DNA of 64,000 bases from contig NZ_CP090557.1 of NCBI RefSeq assembly GCF_021484805.1, positions 2,802,001-2,866,000 on the forward strand, read 5' to 3'. Positions 1 to 9,958 of this stretch are shown here, piece by piece. The notes under the pieces were generated by a model. It was not told the origin of the DNA. It did not search any database and saw only the letters and a list, made by a program, of their open reading frames with translations. A program made the translations under genes and the position numbers. The stretch comes from Tellurirhabdus bombi. Lineage in GTDB: Bacteria; Bacteroidota; Bacteroidia; Cytophagales; Spirosomataceae. Positions within the stretch are counted from its first letter, which is position 1; the number at the start of each line of letters is the position of its first letter.

Positions 1-114
1 AAAAGACCCTGCAAAGCTTACAAAAAAGCATTAGTTGGGTATAGTGAATCCAGCTTTTGGTCCGTAGCTCCTGCCTGGGAGTCTCCCAAACTTTTCTGAT
101 TTCTACGGGTTAGT

Positions 115-154
115 TTTTAACAGGGTTTTGCCTGCGGGTAGTATCCTGTTAAAA
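115..154. other. Inverted repeat upstream of antiporter gene
   Basis: Perfect 10-base arms (115-124 and 145-154, TTTTAACAGG and its complement) enclose a 20-base loop. It ends 13 bases before the antiporter ATG. It could be the terminator of a gene left of the window or a structured 5' leader; there is no clear T-run beyond the arm, so the role is open. The rest of 1-167 shows no coding sequence. Confidence 0.4.
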
Positions 155-167
155 CGCGCCCTTCAAT

Positions 168-1415
168 ATGGATCTATTTGACCTGTTTACCATCCTGATT
201 GTTATTTCTGCCAGCTGTGCTTATCTGAATACCCGCTTTTTGAAAATGCCCGAAGCAATCGGGATTATGATCATAGCGGTTATTTTTTCGATCTTGATCA
301 TCGCCATGAACTACATCCAGCCGGTTTGGTTCGATCAGGTTCGGGCGGCTGTGGCTCAGATTGATTTCTACAAGGTTCTGTTCAATTTTATGCTTAGCTT
401 CCTCTTGTTTGCGGCGGCTTTTCATACGGATGCTTCCAAACTAAAGGTTGAGCGGCGACCCATTATTGTGTTTGCCTTTATTGGGGTCGTGTTGTGTACG
501 ATGCTGGTTGGTACGATGCTTTATCTTGTGGCGGATTGGCTCGGATTTAAGCTGCCCTACACCGTTTGTCTGCTTTTTGGTGGACTTATATCTCCAACGG
601 ACCCAATTGCAGTACTAGGAATTTTGGCGCGTTTTGACCTGCCCGAACAGATTAAAACCAACATTGTAGGCGAGTCACTTTTTAACGATGGGATGGCCGT
701 AGTCGTTTTTGCAACCATTTACCAGTTGGTCGGAGACGGCCACTCGACGCTGGAGCCTGGACCAACTTTTGTTTTCTTTCTGAAAGAAGCAGGCGGTGGT
801 ATTTTGCTGGGTGCGGCCATTGGCTATACCATGTACCGACTGCTAATGAAAGTAAATCATTATCAGACCGAAGTATTATTGACCATTGCGGGCGTAATGG
901 GGGGCTATCTAATTGCTCGCTGGGTGCACGTGTCAGGGCCCTTGGCGATGGTTATTGCCGGTTTATTAGTGGGAAATCGGGCGCGGAAGGAAGTGATGAG
1001 CCCGGTTACGGAAGACTATCTGGACAAATTCTGGGAATTGGTCGATGTTATCCTGAACGCTCTGCTTTTTGTCCTAATCGGTATTGAATTGCTGATCGTG
1101 CACTTCGAGCACTCTTACTGGCTGATGTGTTTGGCGGCTATTGTAATCGTGCTGGCGTCGCGTTTTCTGGCTATTTATATTCCCTATCTGCTAGCCGGTA
1201 ATTGGCTGGGTCTTGACAACAAAGCGCCGATTATGCTCACCTGGGGCGGCCTACGCGGCGGTATTTCCGTGGCTATGGCTCTGTCGATTGATGATTCCGT
1301 CGTGCACAAAGACATTATAGTAGCCATCACCTACGCCGTTGTGCTATTCTCCGTAATTGGCCAGGGACTAACCATGGAACGGGTTATCCGCCGGCTTTAT
1401 CCGGAGAAGGAATGA
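168..1415 (+). CDS. Sodium/proton antiporter, CPA1 (NhaP-like) family
   Basis: Integral inner-membrane protein of 415 residues, about 11-12 hydrophobic segments, expected to exchange external protons for cytoplasmic Na+ (or K+) and help control pH and salt. The diagnostic CPA1 core is visible near residues 140-175: GGLISPTDPIAV followed by GESLFNDGMAVV, which carries the Asn-Asp ion-binding pair. A second conserved stretch, TWGGLRGGISVAMALS, lies near residue 360. The length fits a short NhaP without the long cytoplasmic C-terminal domain found in NhaP2/KefFC types. ATG start chosen. Its last 32 bases overlap the 3' end of the convergent menC-like gene. The transported cation cannot be told from sequence. 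Confidence 0.9.
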   Translation: MDLFDLFTILIVISASCAYLNTRFLKMPEAIGIMIIAVIFSILIIAMNYIQPVWFDQVRAAVAQIDFYKVLFNFMLSFLLFAAAFHTDASKLKVERRPIIVFAFIGVVLCTMLVGTMLYLVADWLGFKLPYTVCLLFGGLISPTDPIAVLGILARFDLPEQIKTNIVGESLFNDGMAVVVFATIYQLVGDGHSTLEPGPTFVFFLKEAGGGILLGAAIGYTMYRLLMKVNHYQTEVLLTIAGVMGGYLIARWVHVSGPLAMVIAGLLVGNRARKEVMSPVTEDYLDKFWELVDVILNALLFVLIGIELLIVHFEHSYWLMCLAAIVIVLASRFLAIYIPYLLAGNWLGLDNKAPIMLTWGGLRGGISVAMALSIDDSVVHKDIIVAITYAVVLFSVIGQGLTMERVIRRLYPEKE

Positions 1416-2520
1416 CATTTTTAACGGTTTCTTTGGCGTCTAATAAAACCTGTAAATCCCAGTCGCTGCTGGTGTTATACCGCAAAAAACCGTGCTCAAT
1501 GGTGAGTGGGCTGCTGATGTTGTTTTGATAAAGCTGGCCTGTTCCCAGACCTTGTGGAAGCGGATTCGGAAAGCGGGCAGTATACTGGGCGATGGCGTTA
1601 AGGCCAATGTTCGATTCCAGAGCCGAGGTTATCCACCAGCCAATACCCAGGCGGTTGGCCGTTTCAATCCATTCGTCGCAGTGGTGCATGCCACCCAACA
1701 GGCTGGGTTTAAGGATAATAAACTGCGGTTGGAGCTTTTTGAGAAGCCGGAATTTATCCACGTATTCCATATGGCCGATGAGTTCTTCATCCAGCGCAAT
1801 GGGGATGGGCGTTTGGCGGCAAAGTTCTGCCATCAACTCGTGCTGGCCTTGTCGGATGGGTTGCTCGATGGAATGAATTCCGTATTTCGCCAGTTGCGTT
1901 AGCTTATCCAGTGCCTCGTCGGGCTGAAAAGCGCCGTTGGCATCCACACGAATGACCAACTGCTCGGGTGCGTTGGTGCGGAGGTAAGCCAGAAGTTCGC
2001 ATTCCTGCGCAAAATCAATCGCGCCGATTTTGAGTTTGATGGTGTTATAACCGGCATTTAGCTTTTCGTTGATTTGCCGGAGCATGAAGTCACGATTGCC
2101 CATCCAGACCAGGCCATTAATGGGAATACTGCGTGTGCCTTTTGAAAAATCATTCTCGACAACAACGCGGCGGCCCCCGTTAATGTAGTCGAGCATGGCC
2201 GTTTCAAAGCCGAACTGAATGGATGGAAACTGGTTGCTGATGAGCTGCGACAAAACAATGGGAATGTTCCATTTGAAAAGTTGCAGGTCAAGCTCGTTGA
2301 AGGTTTCGCAGATATTGCGGAGGTAATCTTCAAAATCAGGCCGGTCGTCAATGCTGAGCCCTTTGAGCGGTCCGCACTCGCCGAGGCCGTATACGAGCGG
2401 ACTTTCGTGATTGCGAATACGAATTATATAGGTATCTTTTTCGGTCAGAACACCCCGCGATGTACCGGCTTCGAAGTTGAATTGCAAGGTATGTTTAAGA
2501 AAATCTGCCTTCAGGCCCAT
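1384..2520 (-). CDS. menC: o-Succinylbenzoate synthase (enolase superfamily)
   Basis: Cytoplasmic enzyme, 378 residues, expected to dehydrate SHCHC to o-succinylbenzoate in menaquinone synthesis, the usual respiratory quinone of Bacteroidota. The muconate-lactonizing subgroup signature is complete: the catalytic KxK at K162/K164 (IKLKIG), metal ligands D193 (RVDANGAF), E219 (SIEQP) and D244 (ALDEEL), and the second base K271 (ILKPSLLGG). An N-terminal capping domain occupies about residues 1-120. No other men gene is nearby, so the assignment to MenC rather than dipeptide epimerase rests on overall similarity and the GLGECGPL and SALESNIG segments. It converges with the antiporter gene, the two ends overlapping by 32 bases. 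Confidence 0.85.
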   Translation of the reverse strand: MGLKADFLKHTLQFNFEAGTSRGVLTEKDTYIIRIRNHESPLVYGLGECGPLKGLSIDDRPDFEDYLRNICETFNELDLQLFKWNIPIVLSQLISNQFPSIQFGFETAMLDYINGGRRVVVENDFSKGTRSIPINGLVWMGNRDFMLRQINEKLNAGYNTIKLKIGAIDFAQECELLAYLRTNAPEQLVIRVDANGAFQPDEALDKLTQLAKYGIHSIEQPIRQGQHELMAELCRQTPIPIALDEELIGHMEYVDKFRLLKKLQPQFIILKPSLLGGMHHCDEWIETANRLGIGWWITSALESNIGLNAIAQYTARFPNPLPQGLGTGQLYQNNISSPLTIEHGFLRYNTSSDWDLQVLLDAKETVKNVIPSPDKAGG

Positions 2521-2565
2521 ACGATTCAGAAACGGTCACGGGGTCTAACAAAGAACTAAAAATAG

Positions 2566-2573
2566 TAAATTTG
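2566..2573 (+). promoter_or_regulatory. Candidate Bacteroidota -7 element (TAAATTTG) for lpxK
   Basis: Exact match to TAnnTTTG located 16 bases before the TTG start of lpxK. No convincing TTTG -33 element was found at the usual spacing of about 20, so this is a partial promoter match only. Confidence 0.35.
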
Positions 2574-2589
2574 CCTGTTTATTAATTAT

Positions 2590-3657
2590 TTGTTACTAAA
2601 ATTATTAACCAATACCCTTGTGTTGAATTGGCTGCTTCGACCTTTTAGCTGGCTGTATGGTGGGATTACGGATGTGCGTAACCGACTGTATGACAAAGGA
2701 GTTAAGCAGGTTTATATTCCTCCGGTACGAACAATAAGTGTTGGAAATCTTACCGTTGGCGGAACCGGAAAAACACCCCACGTTGATTACCTTCTACGCC
2801 GTCTAAAAAGGAGCTATCCGGTTGCTACACTAAGCCGGGGGTACGGTCGGCAAACAAAAGGTTTTCGGGTCGCAACGCCCAGCGACACGGCGGATACCAT
2901 TGGCGACGAGCCGCTTTTGTTGTATCGCAAGCATGGGCCTGGGGTGGTGGTAGCTGTTGGCGAAAAGCGGGCCGAAGCCATTCCGCAGCTATTGGCTTTG
3001 GCTAACCCACCGAGCGCGAAAATTCACACGATCATTCTGGATGATGCTTTTCAGCACCGCCCCGTTCAGCCGCACCTGAATATTTTACTGACCGATTACA
3101 ACCGTCTTTTTTACAAAGATCATCCCTTTCCGGCGGGGCGGCTTCGGGAGCGGCGGAATGGAGCAAAACGAGCTGATGCCCTGATTGTTACCAAATGTCC
3201 AGATAACTTGAGCACTAGCGAAATGGTCCGTATCAGTGAGTCGCTGAAACCCTTTGTTCGGGGTAACATTCCGGTATTTTTCACGGGGCTGCGCTACGGA
3301 AAGCCCGTATCTTTTGCCGGAATAAGCATTGACGCATTGCCGAATGAGCTGGTACTCGTGTCTGGAATTGCCCGGCCCGAACCGCTTGAACACTACGTCC
3401 AACAGCATTTCAACAGGGTTAGGCATCTGCGTTTCGCGGATCATCATCGCTATGTAGCAAAAGACCTAGAAACCATTCAGGCGGCATTGCCACCGGATGG
3501 CGTGGTGCTAACCACTGAAAAGGATTTTGTCAAGCTCCAGCCCTTACTGGCCAAAATAGGCGGTGATGTTTCTCGTTTTTATTACCTGCCCATCGACGTA
3601 GCCTTTTTAACGGGCGAGCCGGAATTTTTAGCCTTGTTAGACAAGGAAATGTGTTAA
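2590..3657 (+). CDS. lpxK: Tetraacyldisaccharide 4'-kinase
   Basis: Inner-membrane-associated kinase that phosphorylates the 4' position of the lipid A disaccharide in the Raetz pathway, 355 residues, the normal LpxK length. An N-terminal hydrophobic helix (about residues 8-24) is followed by the P-loop VGNLTVGGTGKT with K61 and T62. LSRGYGR, the DDAFQHR segment, PAGRLRE and the late TTEKDFVKL motif are all typical of the family. The start is TTG at 2590; no in-frame ATG lies close by and starting later would remove the membrane helix. It is followed after about 70 bases by a porin gene on the same strand and is probably cotranscribed with it. Confidence 0.93.
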   Translation: MLLKLLTNTLVLNWLLRPFSWLYGGITDVRNRLYDKGVKQVYIPPVRTISVGNLTVGGTGKTPHVDYLLRRLKRSYPVATLSRGYGRQTKGFRVATPSDTADTIGDEPLLLYRKHGPGVVVAVGEKRAEAIPQLLALANPPSAKIHTIILDDAFQHRPVQPHLNILLTDYNRLFYKDHPFPAGRLRERRNGAKRADALIVTKCPDNLSTSEMVRISESLKPFVRGNIPVFFTGLRYGKPVSFAGISIDALPNELVLVSGIARPEPLEHYVQQHFNRVRHLRFADHHRYVAKDLETIQAALPPDGVVLTTEKDFVKLQPLLAKIGGDVSRFYYLPIDVAFLTGEPEFLALLDKEMC

Positions 3658-3728
3658 CAAAACTTAAAGCGTGAAGCGCCGATTAATTGGGTAAGGTGAT
3701 CCCGTGTTTTTCGGTTATTTTTGGCGTA

Positions 3729-5699
3729 ATGAATCGAATAGTCTGGATTTTACTGATACTAGTTTTTATTGGCGAACACGCACAGGCACAGCTTCCGGCA
3801 GGATTGCCCCGACTACCGCAAGGCGGCGGGGGACGCACGGGGGGCGGGGGAGCCAAAGGTGGCCCTGTTATTGATGATTCAACGAAGCAGATTTACGGCC
3901 CCAAAACAAGTCGCTATTTTCTGGAAAGCGACGTTTTAAACAACCGCAAAAACCTGTACCTGATCGATACCTTGATTGAAGGCGTCCATCGGTTCAGCTT
4001 TGTGCAACGTACCGACAACCTGTTAATTGATTTGGGAAATCAGGGGACGGCTTTGCGGTCGATTTTCTACCAGACGCCCGAAATTGGGGCCCAGACCGGT
4101 TTGAATGCCTACACGCCTTATGGCTACCAGACCCAGGACATTCGTTATTACGATACTAAATCGCCGTACACCAGCATGTATTACGTGGCAGGGGGGCGAG
4201 GACAGAACATATTGCGTTTCGATTTTACCCAAAACATTACGCCGCGTTGGAATGCCGGTTTTAACATTCAGCGGTTTACGTCCGATGTTCAATTCGGGGG
4301 GGCAACCACCCGGAGCAGCAGCAACCAGCGCCTGACCGAAAACTGGGGTTTTGTTTTCCACACGAATTATCGCTCCAAAAATGACCGCTATACCCTGCTG
4401 GGGCATTACAATAACCTGAACCACCGCGTGGTGGAACAGGGCGGACAGGCGGATACCCTACGGTATATTTATGATGGACTTTCAATTTTGCCGCCGGACG
4501 TTAACTCCAGCGAAAAGCGCAACGACGTTCACCTGTACCACGAATACGCCCTGGGTAAAGGCTTTCAGCTGTATCATGTCGCCGACCTAAAGACCATGCG
4601 GTACCGGTTTACCGACGATACGCTCCGGCAGACACTCCGCGACCGGGAGTTCAACTTTTACCGCATCGCACCGGGACAGGCTATTTCCGACAGTTCGTTC
4701 ATTGAGCAGAGAATGAGCTACCGACTGATTGAGAACCGGATTGGGGTGAAAGGTATCTTTTATACCAACCTGCTGAACCGGAACAAGGAATCGGCTTTTA
4801 GTTATCGCCTCACCTGGTTTCGCCAACGCCTTTCCCGTTTTGCGGGCGAATACAACCTGAACCGCCTCCAAACGCAGGACTACACCCAGACCCGGGCAGA
4901 GAACATGCTCAGCGGCTGGCTGGGTTATTACTTTCCGGATAGTTTAAGCCGGGTGACGGTAGAGGCCGATTATTCTCTTGGGCGGGATGTGCGACTTAAG
5001 GGCCAGTTTGAAACCAAGCTCATCACGGCGGGATACGAAAGCGTTTTTGCATCGCCAACCTTTGTGCAGGACCGCTTCGAAAGCAACGTCATGAAGTGGA
5101 ACAACGATTTTAGCCTTCGGGGAACCCAGCACATTTACGGACGCATCAACCTGCCTCTAAAAGGGTTTACGTTGCAGCCTAGCATGGATTATTTCCTGCT
5201 GAACAATTACATCTATTTTGATACGCTGGCGCGACCCCAACAGCTGAGTAGCGCCTTTAGTGTGCTGCGAACGGGAGTTGGTTTTCAATTCAAAGCGGGT
5301 AAGTTCACGGCCCTGGGGCAGGGTTATTCGACGTTGGTATCCCGTTCAGACGTGATGCGAATTCCAAAGTTATTTGCCAACCTTCGGATTGAATATGAGT
5401 TCCTGTATGCCAAGAAGTTGTATACACAAATCGGGATCGACCTGCACTACAAATCTGCTTATTTTGCCGATAGTTACATGCCGCTGACGCAACAGTTTTT
5501 CCTCCAAAACCGTTTTGAAGTACCAGAGGCGCTAGTTGCCGACGTATTTGCCAATGCTCGACTAAACCGGGTGCGTTTGTTCGTCAAGCTTTCGCACGCC
5601 AATCAGGGATGGCCGAACGATGGTTACTACACGGCTCCTTATTACCTGGGTATGCGTCGGGCCCTTTCCTTTGGGGTACACTGGTTACTGTTTGATTAA
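3729..5699 (+). CDS. Putative porin, outer-membrane beta-barrel
   Basis: Exported protein of 656 residues from the chosen ATG. The first 20 residues form a signal peptide (MNRIVWILLILVFIGEHAQA then Q); an earlier TTG at 3687 is open but adds 14 residues ahead of it and is less likely. A Gly-rich low-complexity linker follows (about residues 30-48), then a long region of alternating polar and aromatic residues typical of beta-strands, ending in an aromatic-rich stretch (LSFGVHWLLFD), as expected for insertion by BamA. It resembles the Bacteroidota putative porin family (Porin_10). The substrate is unknown. It sits between lpxK and a DUF1835 gene, 5 bases from the latter, suggesting one transcript. 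Confidence 0.8.
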   Translation: MNRIVWILLILVFIGEHAQAQLPAGLPRLPQGGGGRTGGGGAKGGPVIDDSTKQIYGPKTSRYFLESDVLNNRKNLYLIDTLIEGVHRFSFVQRTDNLLIDLGNQGTALRSIFYQTPEIGAQTGLNAYTPYGYQTQDIRYYDTKSPYTSMYYVAGGRGQNILRFDFTQNITPRWNAGFNIQRFTSDVQFGGATTRSSSNQRLTENWGFVFHTNYRSKNDRYTLLGHYNNLNHRVVEQGGQADTLRYIYDGLSILPPDVNSSEKRNDVHLYHEYALGKGFQLYHVADLKTMRYRFTDDTLRQTLRDREFNFYRIAPGQAISDSSFIEQRMSYRLIENRIGVKGIFYTNLLNRNKESAFSYRLTWFRQRLSRFAGEYNLNRLQTQDYTQTRAENMLSGWLGYYFPDSLSRVTVEADYSLGRDVRLKGQFETKLITAGYESVFASPTFVQDRFESNVMKWNNDFSLRGTQHIYGRINLPLKGFTLQPSMDYFLLNNYIYFDTLARPQQLSSAFSVLRTGVGFQFKAGKFTALGQGYSTLVSRSDVMRIPKLFANLRIEYEFLYAKKLYTQIGIDLHYKSAYFADSYMPLTQQFFLQNRFEVPEALVADVFANARLNRVRLFVKLSHANQGWPNDGYYTAPYYLGMRRALSFGVHWLLFD

Positions 5700-5704
5700 G
5701 ACTT

Positions 5705-6652
5705 ATGAAAACGCTCCACATTCTGAATGGCGACGCTACGTTGCACCCATTTTCTGCGGCTAATCTGGCTGAAAACGCCGATATCATCGTTTGGCGGGAG
5801 ATGCTCTCGGAAGGTCCGGTAAAAGATACGGATAACCTGTCGGAACTGTGGGATTTACGTTGCACGTGGATTGATCAGGATATTAAGCAGAAAGGACCTG
5901 GTGGTTACCGGGAAATGGTCGTTCAGGAATACGAAAAATTCGCTTTGGCGATAAATACCCAGGCGTACGATGAGGTCGTATTCTGGTTTGAGCACGACTT
6001 ATTTTGTCAGATCAATCTGGTATTTCTACTGGCGCAACTGGCCGGGAAGGCTCAGAATCAAACGGTGAGCTTAATATCCATCGATCATCACCCGGATTTG
6101 CCAGATTTCAAGGGTTTAGGACAGCTAAGCAGTGCGCAACTGGCCACCTTGTTTTTGCAACGGCAGCCGATAACGGCAGATGACGTGGCGAAAGCGGCAG
6201 CAGTGTGGAAGGCTTACGCCGGGCCTGATCCAATGGCTATTCAGGAGCTGTTGAACGAGCCGTTTGGAGGGCTGACTTTTTTGAAAGATGCGTTACAGGC
6301 TCATTTGCAGCGTTTCCCCTTTGTCGGCAATCACCTGAATCTGATTGAACTTCAACTGCTGACTATTCTGGTAGAAGGCCCGATGCGGGAAGAGGAATTT
6401 ATCCGGCGCTTTCTGCACCAGGATCAGGTCTACGGACTGACAGAATGGGGCGTCGAACAATACATCATTGACCTACAGCCGAACCTGCTTCACCGCATCG
6501 ATAACAAGGTCGAACTGACACCGGAAGGCACCGACATTGCTACCGGACGGCAGCAGTATCATACGGTGCACCGTTGGCTGGGTGGATACGAACAAACCAG
6601 CAATTCGCCGTACCGCTGGGATAACGAACAGCAGAAATTAATCCATTTGTAA
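5705..6652 (+). CDS. DUF1835 domain-containing protein
   Basis: Soluble protein of 315 residues with no signal peptide. The N-terminus (LHILNGDATLHPF, then IVWREMLSEGPV near residues 28-40) is the hallmark of DUF1835, a domain of unknown function; the second half resembles the DUF3658-type partner with predicted helices. The acidic pattern FWFEHDLFCQ near residue 98 is conserved in the family as I know it. It begins 5 bases after the porin stop and so is probably cotranscribed. No catalytic role can be assigned. Confidence 0.8.
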   Translation: MKTLHILNGDATLHPFSAANLAENADIIVWREMLSEGPVKDTDNLSELWDLRCTWIDQDIKQKGPGGYREMVVQEYEKFALAINTQAYDEVVFWFEHDLFCQINLVFLLAQLAGKAQNQTVSLISIDHHPDLPDFKGLGQLSSAQLATLFLQRQPITADDVAKAAAVWKAYAGPDPMAIQELLNEPFGGLTFLKDALQAHLQRFPFVGNHLNLIELQLLTILVEGPMREEEFIRRFLHQDQVYGLTEWGVEQYIIDLQPNLLHRIDNKVELTPEGTDIATGRQQYHTVHRWLGGYEQTSNSPYRWDNEQQKLIHL

Positions 6653-6656
6653 ATCG

Positions 6657-6722
6657 AAGCAGGTTGCTTACCAGGCTTGGCTGGAACAGCACCGGAAAGA
6701 ATTGCCCGAGATCAAGGCATAA
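6657..6722 (+). pseudogene. Possible remnant of a coding C-terminus
   Basis: A 21-codon open stretch ending in TAA, reading KQVAYQAWLEQHRKELPEIKA, has strongly protein-like composition but no start codon and lies in a different frame from the preceding gene. It may be the leftover tail of a deleted gene or chance. Only the stretch itself is seen; the interpretation is inference. Confidence 0.25.
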
Positions 6723-6852
6723 ATCATGCGGGTGGGGGGATTGGTTTCATTAATATGTTTTGAAAACGCAGATATAAGCGGGAACTTAGCAGAAAGACAA
6801 CGCTGATTTCGGGCACGATGCCTTTATCTTGGAATGAAGCGTTTTAAAAACA

Positions 6853-9819
6853 ATGCAAAGTTTCCTCAATCGATCGGCAGCGCATATTTTCGGGCAACAC
6901 GGCACGCACATGGACGATGTGTGGGTGGTGCTGCCAACGCGACGGGCCGTGTCTTTTTTCCAGCAAGAGCTGGCCAAGCAGTCCGATAAGCCGTTTCTTT
7001 CGCCGCACGTGCTGGCCGTTGATGACTTCATTACGCAAGCCGCCGGGGTGCAGTTGATTGACTCGGTAAGCCTTCTTTTTGAACTATACGAAGTATTCAA
7101 GGGACTGGACGAGAAGCTGGAATTTGGTAAATTTCTCAACTGGGCCACCGTACTTCTCAGTGACCTTGACCGGATTGACCAATACCTCATCAATCCTTCC
7201 GAACTGTTTAGCTACCTGACGGCGGCTAAATCCATTGAGCGTTGGCAACTAGAACTACCCACTGGAAAGGCCGCTACCCTGGAAACCGCCGGAACGCAGC
7301 GTTACTTCAAACTCTTTGACAACCTCCAGGCGGCTTACGAAGCGCTTCGGGAACGGCTGCGGGCCAAAGGACTGGCCTACCGGGGAATGGCTTACCGACT
7401 TCTGGCCGAAGAAACAAAAGCATTGGTACGCGATAACCCGACTTACGGGAAGCTGTATTTTGTTGGTTTCAATGCCCTTAGCCGCTCCGAAGAAACCGTC
7501 ATCAAAATCCTGGTGAAGGCGCAAAAAGCAGAGGTGCTTTGGGACACGGATGCGTATTACATGGATTCGCCGCGTCAGGAAGCGGGGAAATTACTGCGGG
7601 GTTATAAACAGGAAGGTTGGAGTGGCGCGTGGAAATGGGAAGAAGACTACCTGACCGGAACACCCAAAAAAATACAAATCATTGGTGTGCCCAATGCCAG
7701 CATGCAGGCCAAAGTAGCTGGACACCTTTATGCGCAGAACGGGGCCAGTGAGCAGGTCGGCGAAACCACAGAAAATAAGGACGAGCGAACAGCGCTTGTG
7801 TTAGGGGATGAAACCTTGCTTTTGCCAGTGCTGTATTCGCTGGGCGAATCCGTTAGCGATCTGAACGTAACCATGGGGCTTTCGCTCCGAAATTCGCTGT
7901 TGTTTACGCTCATCGACGGACTGTTCGAAATGCAGCGAACCATGGCGGAGTTTCGAATCAAAGATGGCAGCACGGTGCGCATTCCGAAATTCAACCACCG
8001 GCACGTGGTGAAAGTGCTGAGTCACCCGTTTATCCGGCAATATGAACAGGTTTGTTTGCCGCCGCCACCGCCCGAAACGCCGCCTTTGCTGCGTCGCGTA
8101 ATCAATAAAATCACGACCGAAAATCTGGTTTATCTAGGCGAGAACCAACTGATCGAACTGGGCGAATCGTCGAGTTTGTTCAAGGTGCTATTCCGGCGCT
8201 GGCCCGTCGAAAAGCCACTGGCCGTCATTCAGCATTTTTACGAACTAATTGATTTGCTGCGGGATGTCTATGCCTATAAGCAAGACGCCATCGAAACGGA
8301 ATACCTTTATTTATTTCACAACCTGTTGCGCCAGCTCGAAACTACGCTTGAGCGCGAGGAGCGGAAAGAACTAGTCGATTTACGGAGCCTGAAGCAATTT
8401 CTGTATGAGTTGATTCGCCAGACCAGCATTCCATTCGAGAGCGAAGGCACAAGCGCTTTGCAGGTCATGGGTATGTTGGAAACCCGCGCCTTGGACTTCG
8501 ATAAGCTGATTATTCTGTCTGTGAATGAGGGCGTGTTGCCGCAGTCACGGCGTTTAAATTCCTTAATTCCGTTCGATGCCTGCCGCGAAGTGGGTTTGCC
8601 CACCTATCAGGACCAGGAGTCGGTCATGGCGTATCACTTTTACCGCCTGTTGCAACGGGCGAAAGAAGTGGTGCTGCTGCACGTTACCTCACCGGACGCC
8701 TACGGAACCAGTAAGGGCGAGAAAAGCCGATTCATCCTGCAAATTGAGCACGAACTTAAGAAAGCGGCGGGCGATAACCTCACGTTGGAATACCCAGTTG
8801 TACGCTTTGGCAACTCAACAGTCGAAAAGGCGGTTGCCCTGGAAGAACTGACTATCCCGAAAACGGCCAACATTTTGGATACCCTTCGGGCGCAGCTTGC
8901 TCCCCAGCTCAATCCGGGTGGAAAAGTGATCGGCGGGCTGTATCCAACGCACCTGAACCATTACCTAAGTTGTTCATTACGATATTATTTCAGCCGGGTT
9001 ATTCGTATCAAAGAGGACGATGAAGTGGAGGAGCAACTGGGCGCGGATGAATTCGGCGAGTGGGTGCACAACACGCTGGAACGTCTCGATCAGGAATACC
9101 GCATGAAGAATCGGGTTGTGGAAGAGCAGACGGTAAAAGAAGTATTGCGGGAACAGTACCAGACGCAGTTTGGGAACCGGGTCGTGGATTCAGGAATGAA
9201 TTTTTTGCTGTACCGAATTGCCGAAGATTTGATGGTTAAATTCAACAACCAGCAGCAGGAAAAATACAGCGGGAGCCTGGAAGTGTTGCAAACCGAAGAG
9301 GAGTGGAGCACGGTGCTGGAAGTGCCAACGTCAATTGGCACCATTCCGGTTCGAATTGCCGGGAAAATTGACCGGGTTGAAAAACTGACCAGCCCCGACG
9401 GAAGCGTAAAACTGCGCGTAGCAGACTATAAAACCGGGAAGGTAGAAAAGACCGAAACCCGAATCAACGGCGAGGAATGGCTGACCGAAACCAAATACGA
9501 GAAAGTCCGGCAGTTGTGGCTCTATCAATACCTGGTTTATAAAAAAATGCTTGAGGAAAACGGCTTGCAGTTTAGCAATGGCTGGGCAACCGGAATCGAT
9601 ACGGAAGTGGTGGCGGGCTTTTATTCCTTCCGAAACCTGAAAGAAGATTTTATTGAAAACTCCCTGAAGCTAGGCCACGCCGCCGATTATGTCGCCATAA
9701 CGGAACAGCACCTGAAGCAGCGCATTGCGGAGATTTTTGATCAGACCAAAGCCTTTACGCGAACAGAAGACAAGAAAGTATGCGAGTGGTGTGACTACCG
9801 GCGCATCTGTGGGCGGTAG
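6853..9819 (+). CDS. PD-(D/E)XK nuclease family protein, AddB-like
   Basis: Large cytoplasmic protein of 988 residues, probably acting in DNA end processing or recombination. The C-terminal third holds a RecB-type nuclease: D840 (GKIDRV) and D858-x-K860 (ADYKTGK). Four cysteines match the AddB iron-sulfur arrangement, one before the nuclease (C707) and three at the end (C977, C980, C986, in CEWCDYRRIC). The N-terminal two thirds resemble an inactivated UvrD-like helicase, with VLPTRRA in place of a Walker A motif and EGVLPQSR further on. An AddA-type helicase partner is expected but is not adjacent. ATG start follows about 200 bases of non-coding DNA. Confidence 0.85.
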   Translation: MQSFLNRSAAHIFGQHGTHMDDVWVVLPTRRAVSFFQQELAKQSDKPFLSPHVLAVDDFITQAAGVQLIDSVSLLFELYEVFKGLDEKLEFGKFLNWATVLLSDLDRIDQYLINPSELFSYLTAAKSIERWQLELPTGKAATLETAGTQRYFKLFDNLQAAYEALRERLRAKGLAYRGMAYRLLAEETKALVRDNPTYGKLYFVGFNALSRSEETVIKILVKAQKAEVLWDTDAYYMDSPRQEAGKLLRGYKQEGWSGAWKWEEDYLTGTPKKIQIIGVPNASMQAKVAGHLYAQNGASEQVGETTENKDERTALVLGDETLLLPVLYSLGESVSDLNVTMGLSLRNSLLFTLIDGLFEMQRTMAEFRIKDGSTVRIPKFNHRHVVKVLSHPFIRQYEQVCLPPPPPETPPLLRRVINKITTENLVYLGENQLIELGESSSLFKVLFRRWPVEKPLAVIQHFYELIDLLRDVYAYKQDAIETEYLYLFHNLLRQLETTLEREERKELVDLRSLKQFLYELIRQTSIPFESEGTSALQVMGMLETRALDFDKLIILSVNEGVLPQSRRLNSLIPFDACREVGLPTYQDQESVMAYHFYRLLQRAKEVVLLHVTSPDAYGTSKGEKSRFILQIEHELKKAAGDNLTLEYPVVRFGNSTVEKAVALEELTIPKTANILDTLRAQLAPQLNPGGKVIGGLYPTHLNHYLSCSLRYYFSRVIRIKEDDEVEEQLGADEFGEWVHNTLERLDQEYRMKNRVVEEQTVKEVLREQYQTQFGNRVVDSGMNFLLYRIAEDLMVKFNNQQQEKYSGSLEVLQTEEEWSTVLEVPTSIGTIPVRIAGKIDRVEKLTSPDGSVKLRVADYKTGKVEKTETRINGEEWLTETKYEKVRQLWLYQYLVYKKMLEENGLQFSNGWATGIDTEVVAGFYSFRNLKEDFIENSLKLGHAADYVAITEQHLKQRIAEIFDQTKAFTRTEDKKVCEWCDYRRICGR

Positions 9820-9958
9820 GGTCGGTTTGATCGGTGTAATTGGCACAACAGACGGAGATTTTAGGGTGTTTGTCGATTAGTAGCTACTGCGATGGATCCA
9901 ACTTTTGGAAGCGAGCGTTTTGGGTGGTAAGTTAGCTGGTAAAAATTAGTCAATTATT

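Noticed and set aside
6853-9819. Considered part of a CRISPR or other defence system because of the RecB-type nuclease
   Set aside because: The domain order and four-cysteine layout fit AddB-like repair proteins; no repeat array or cas genes are present.
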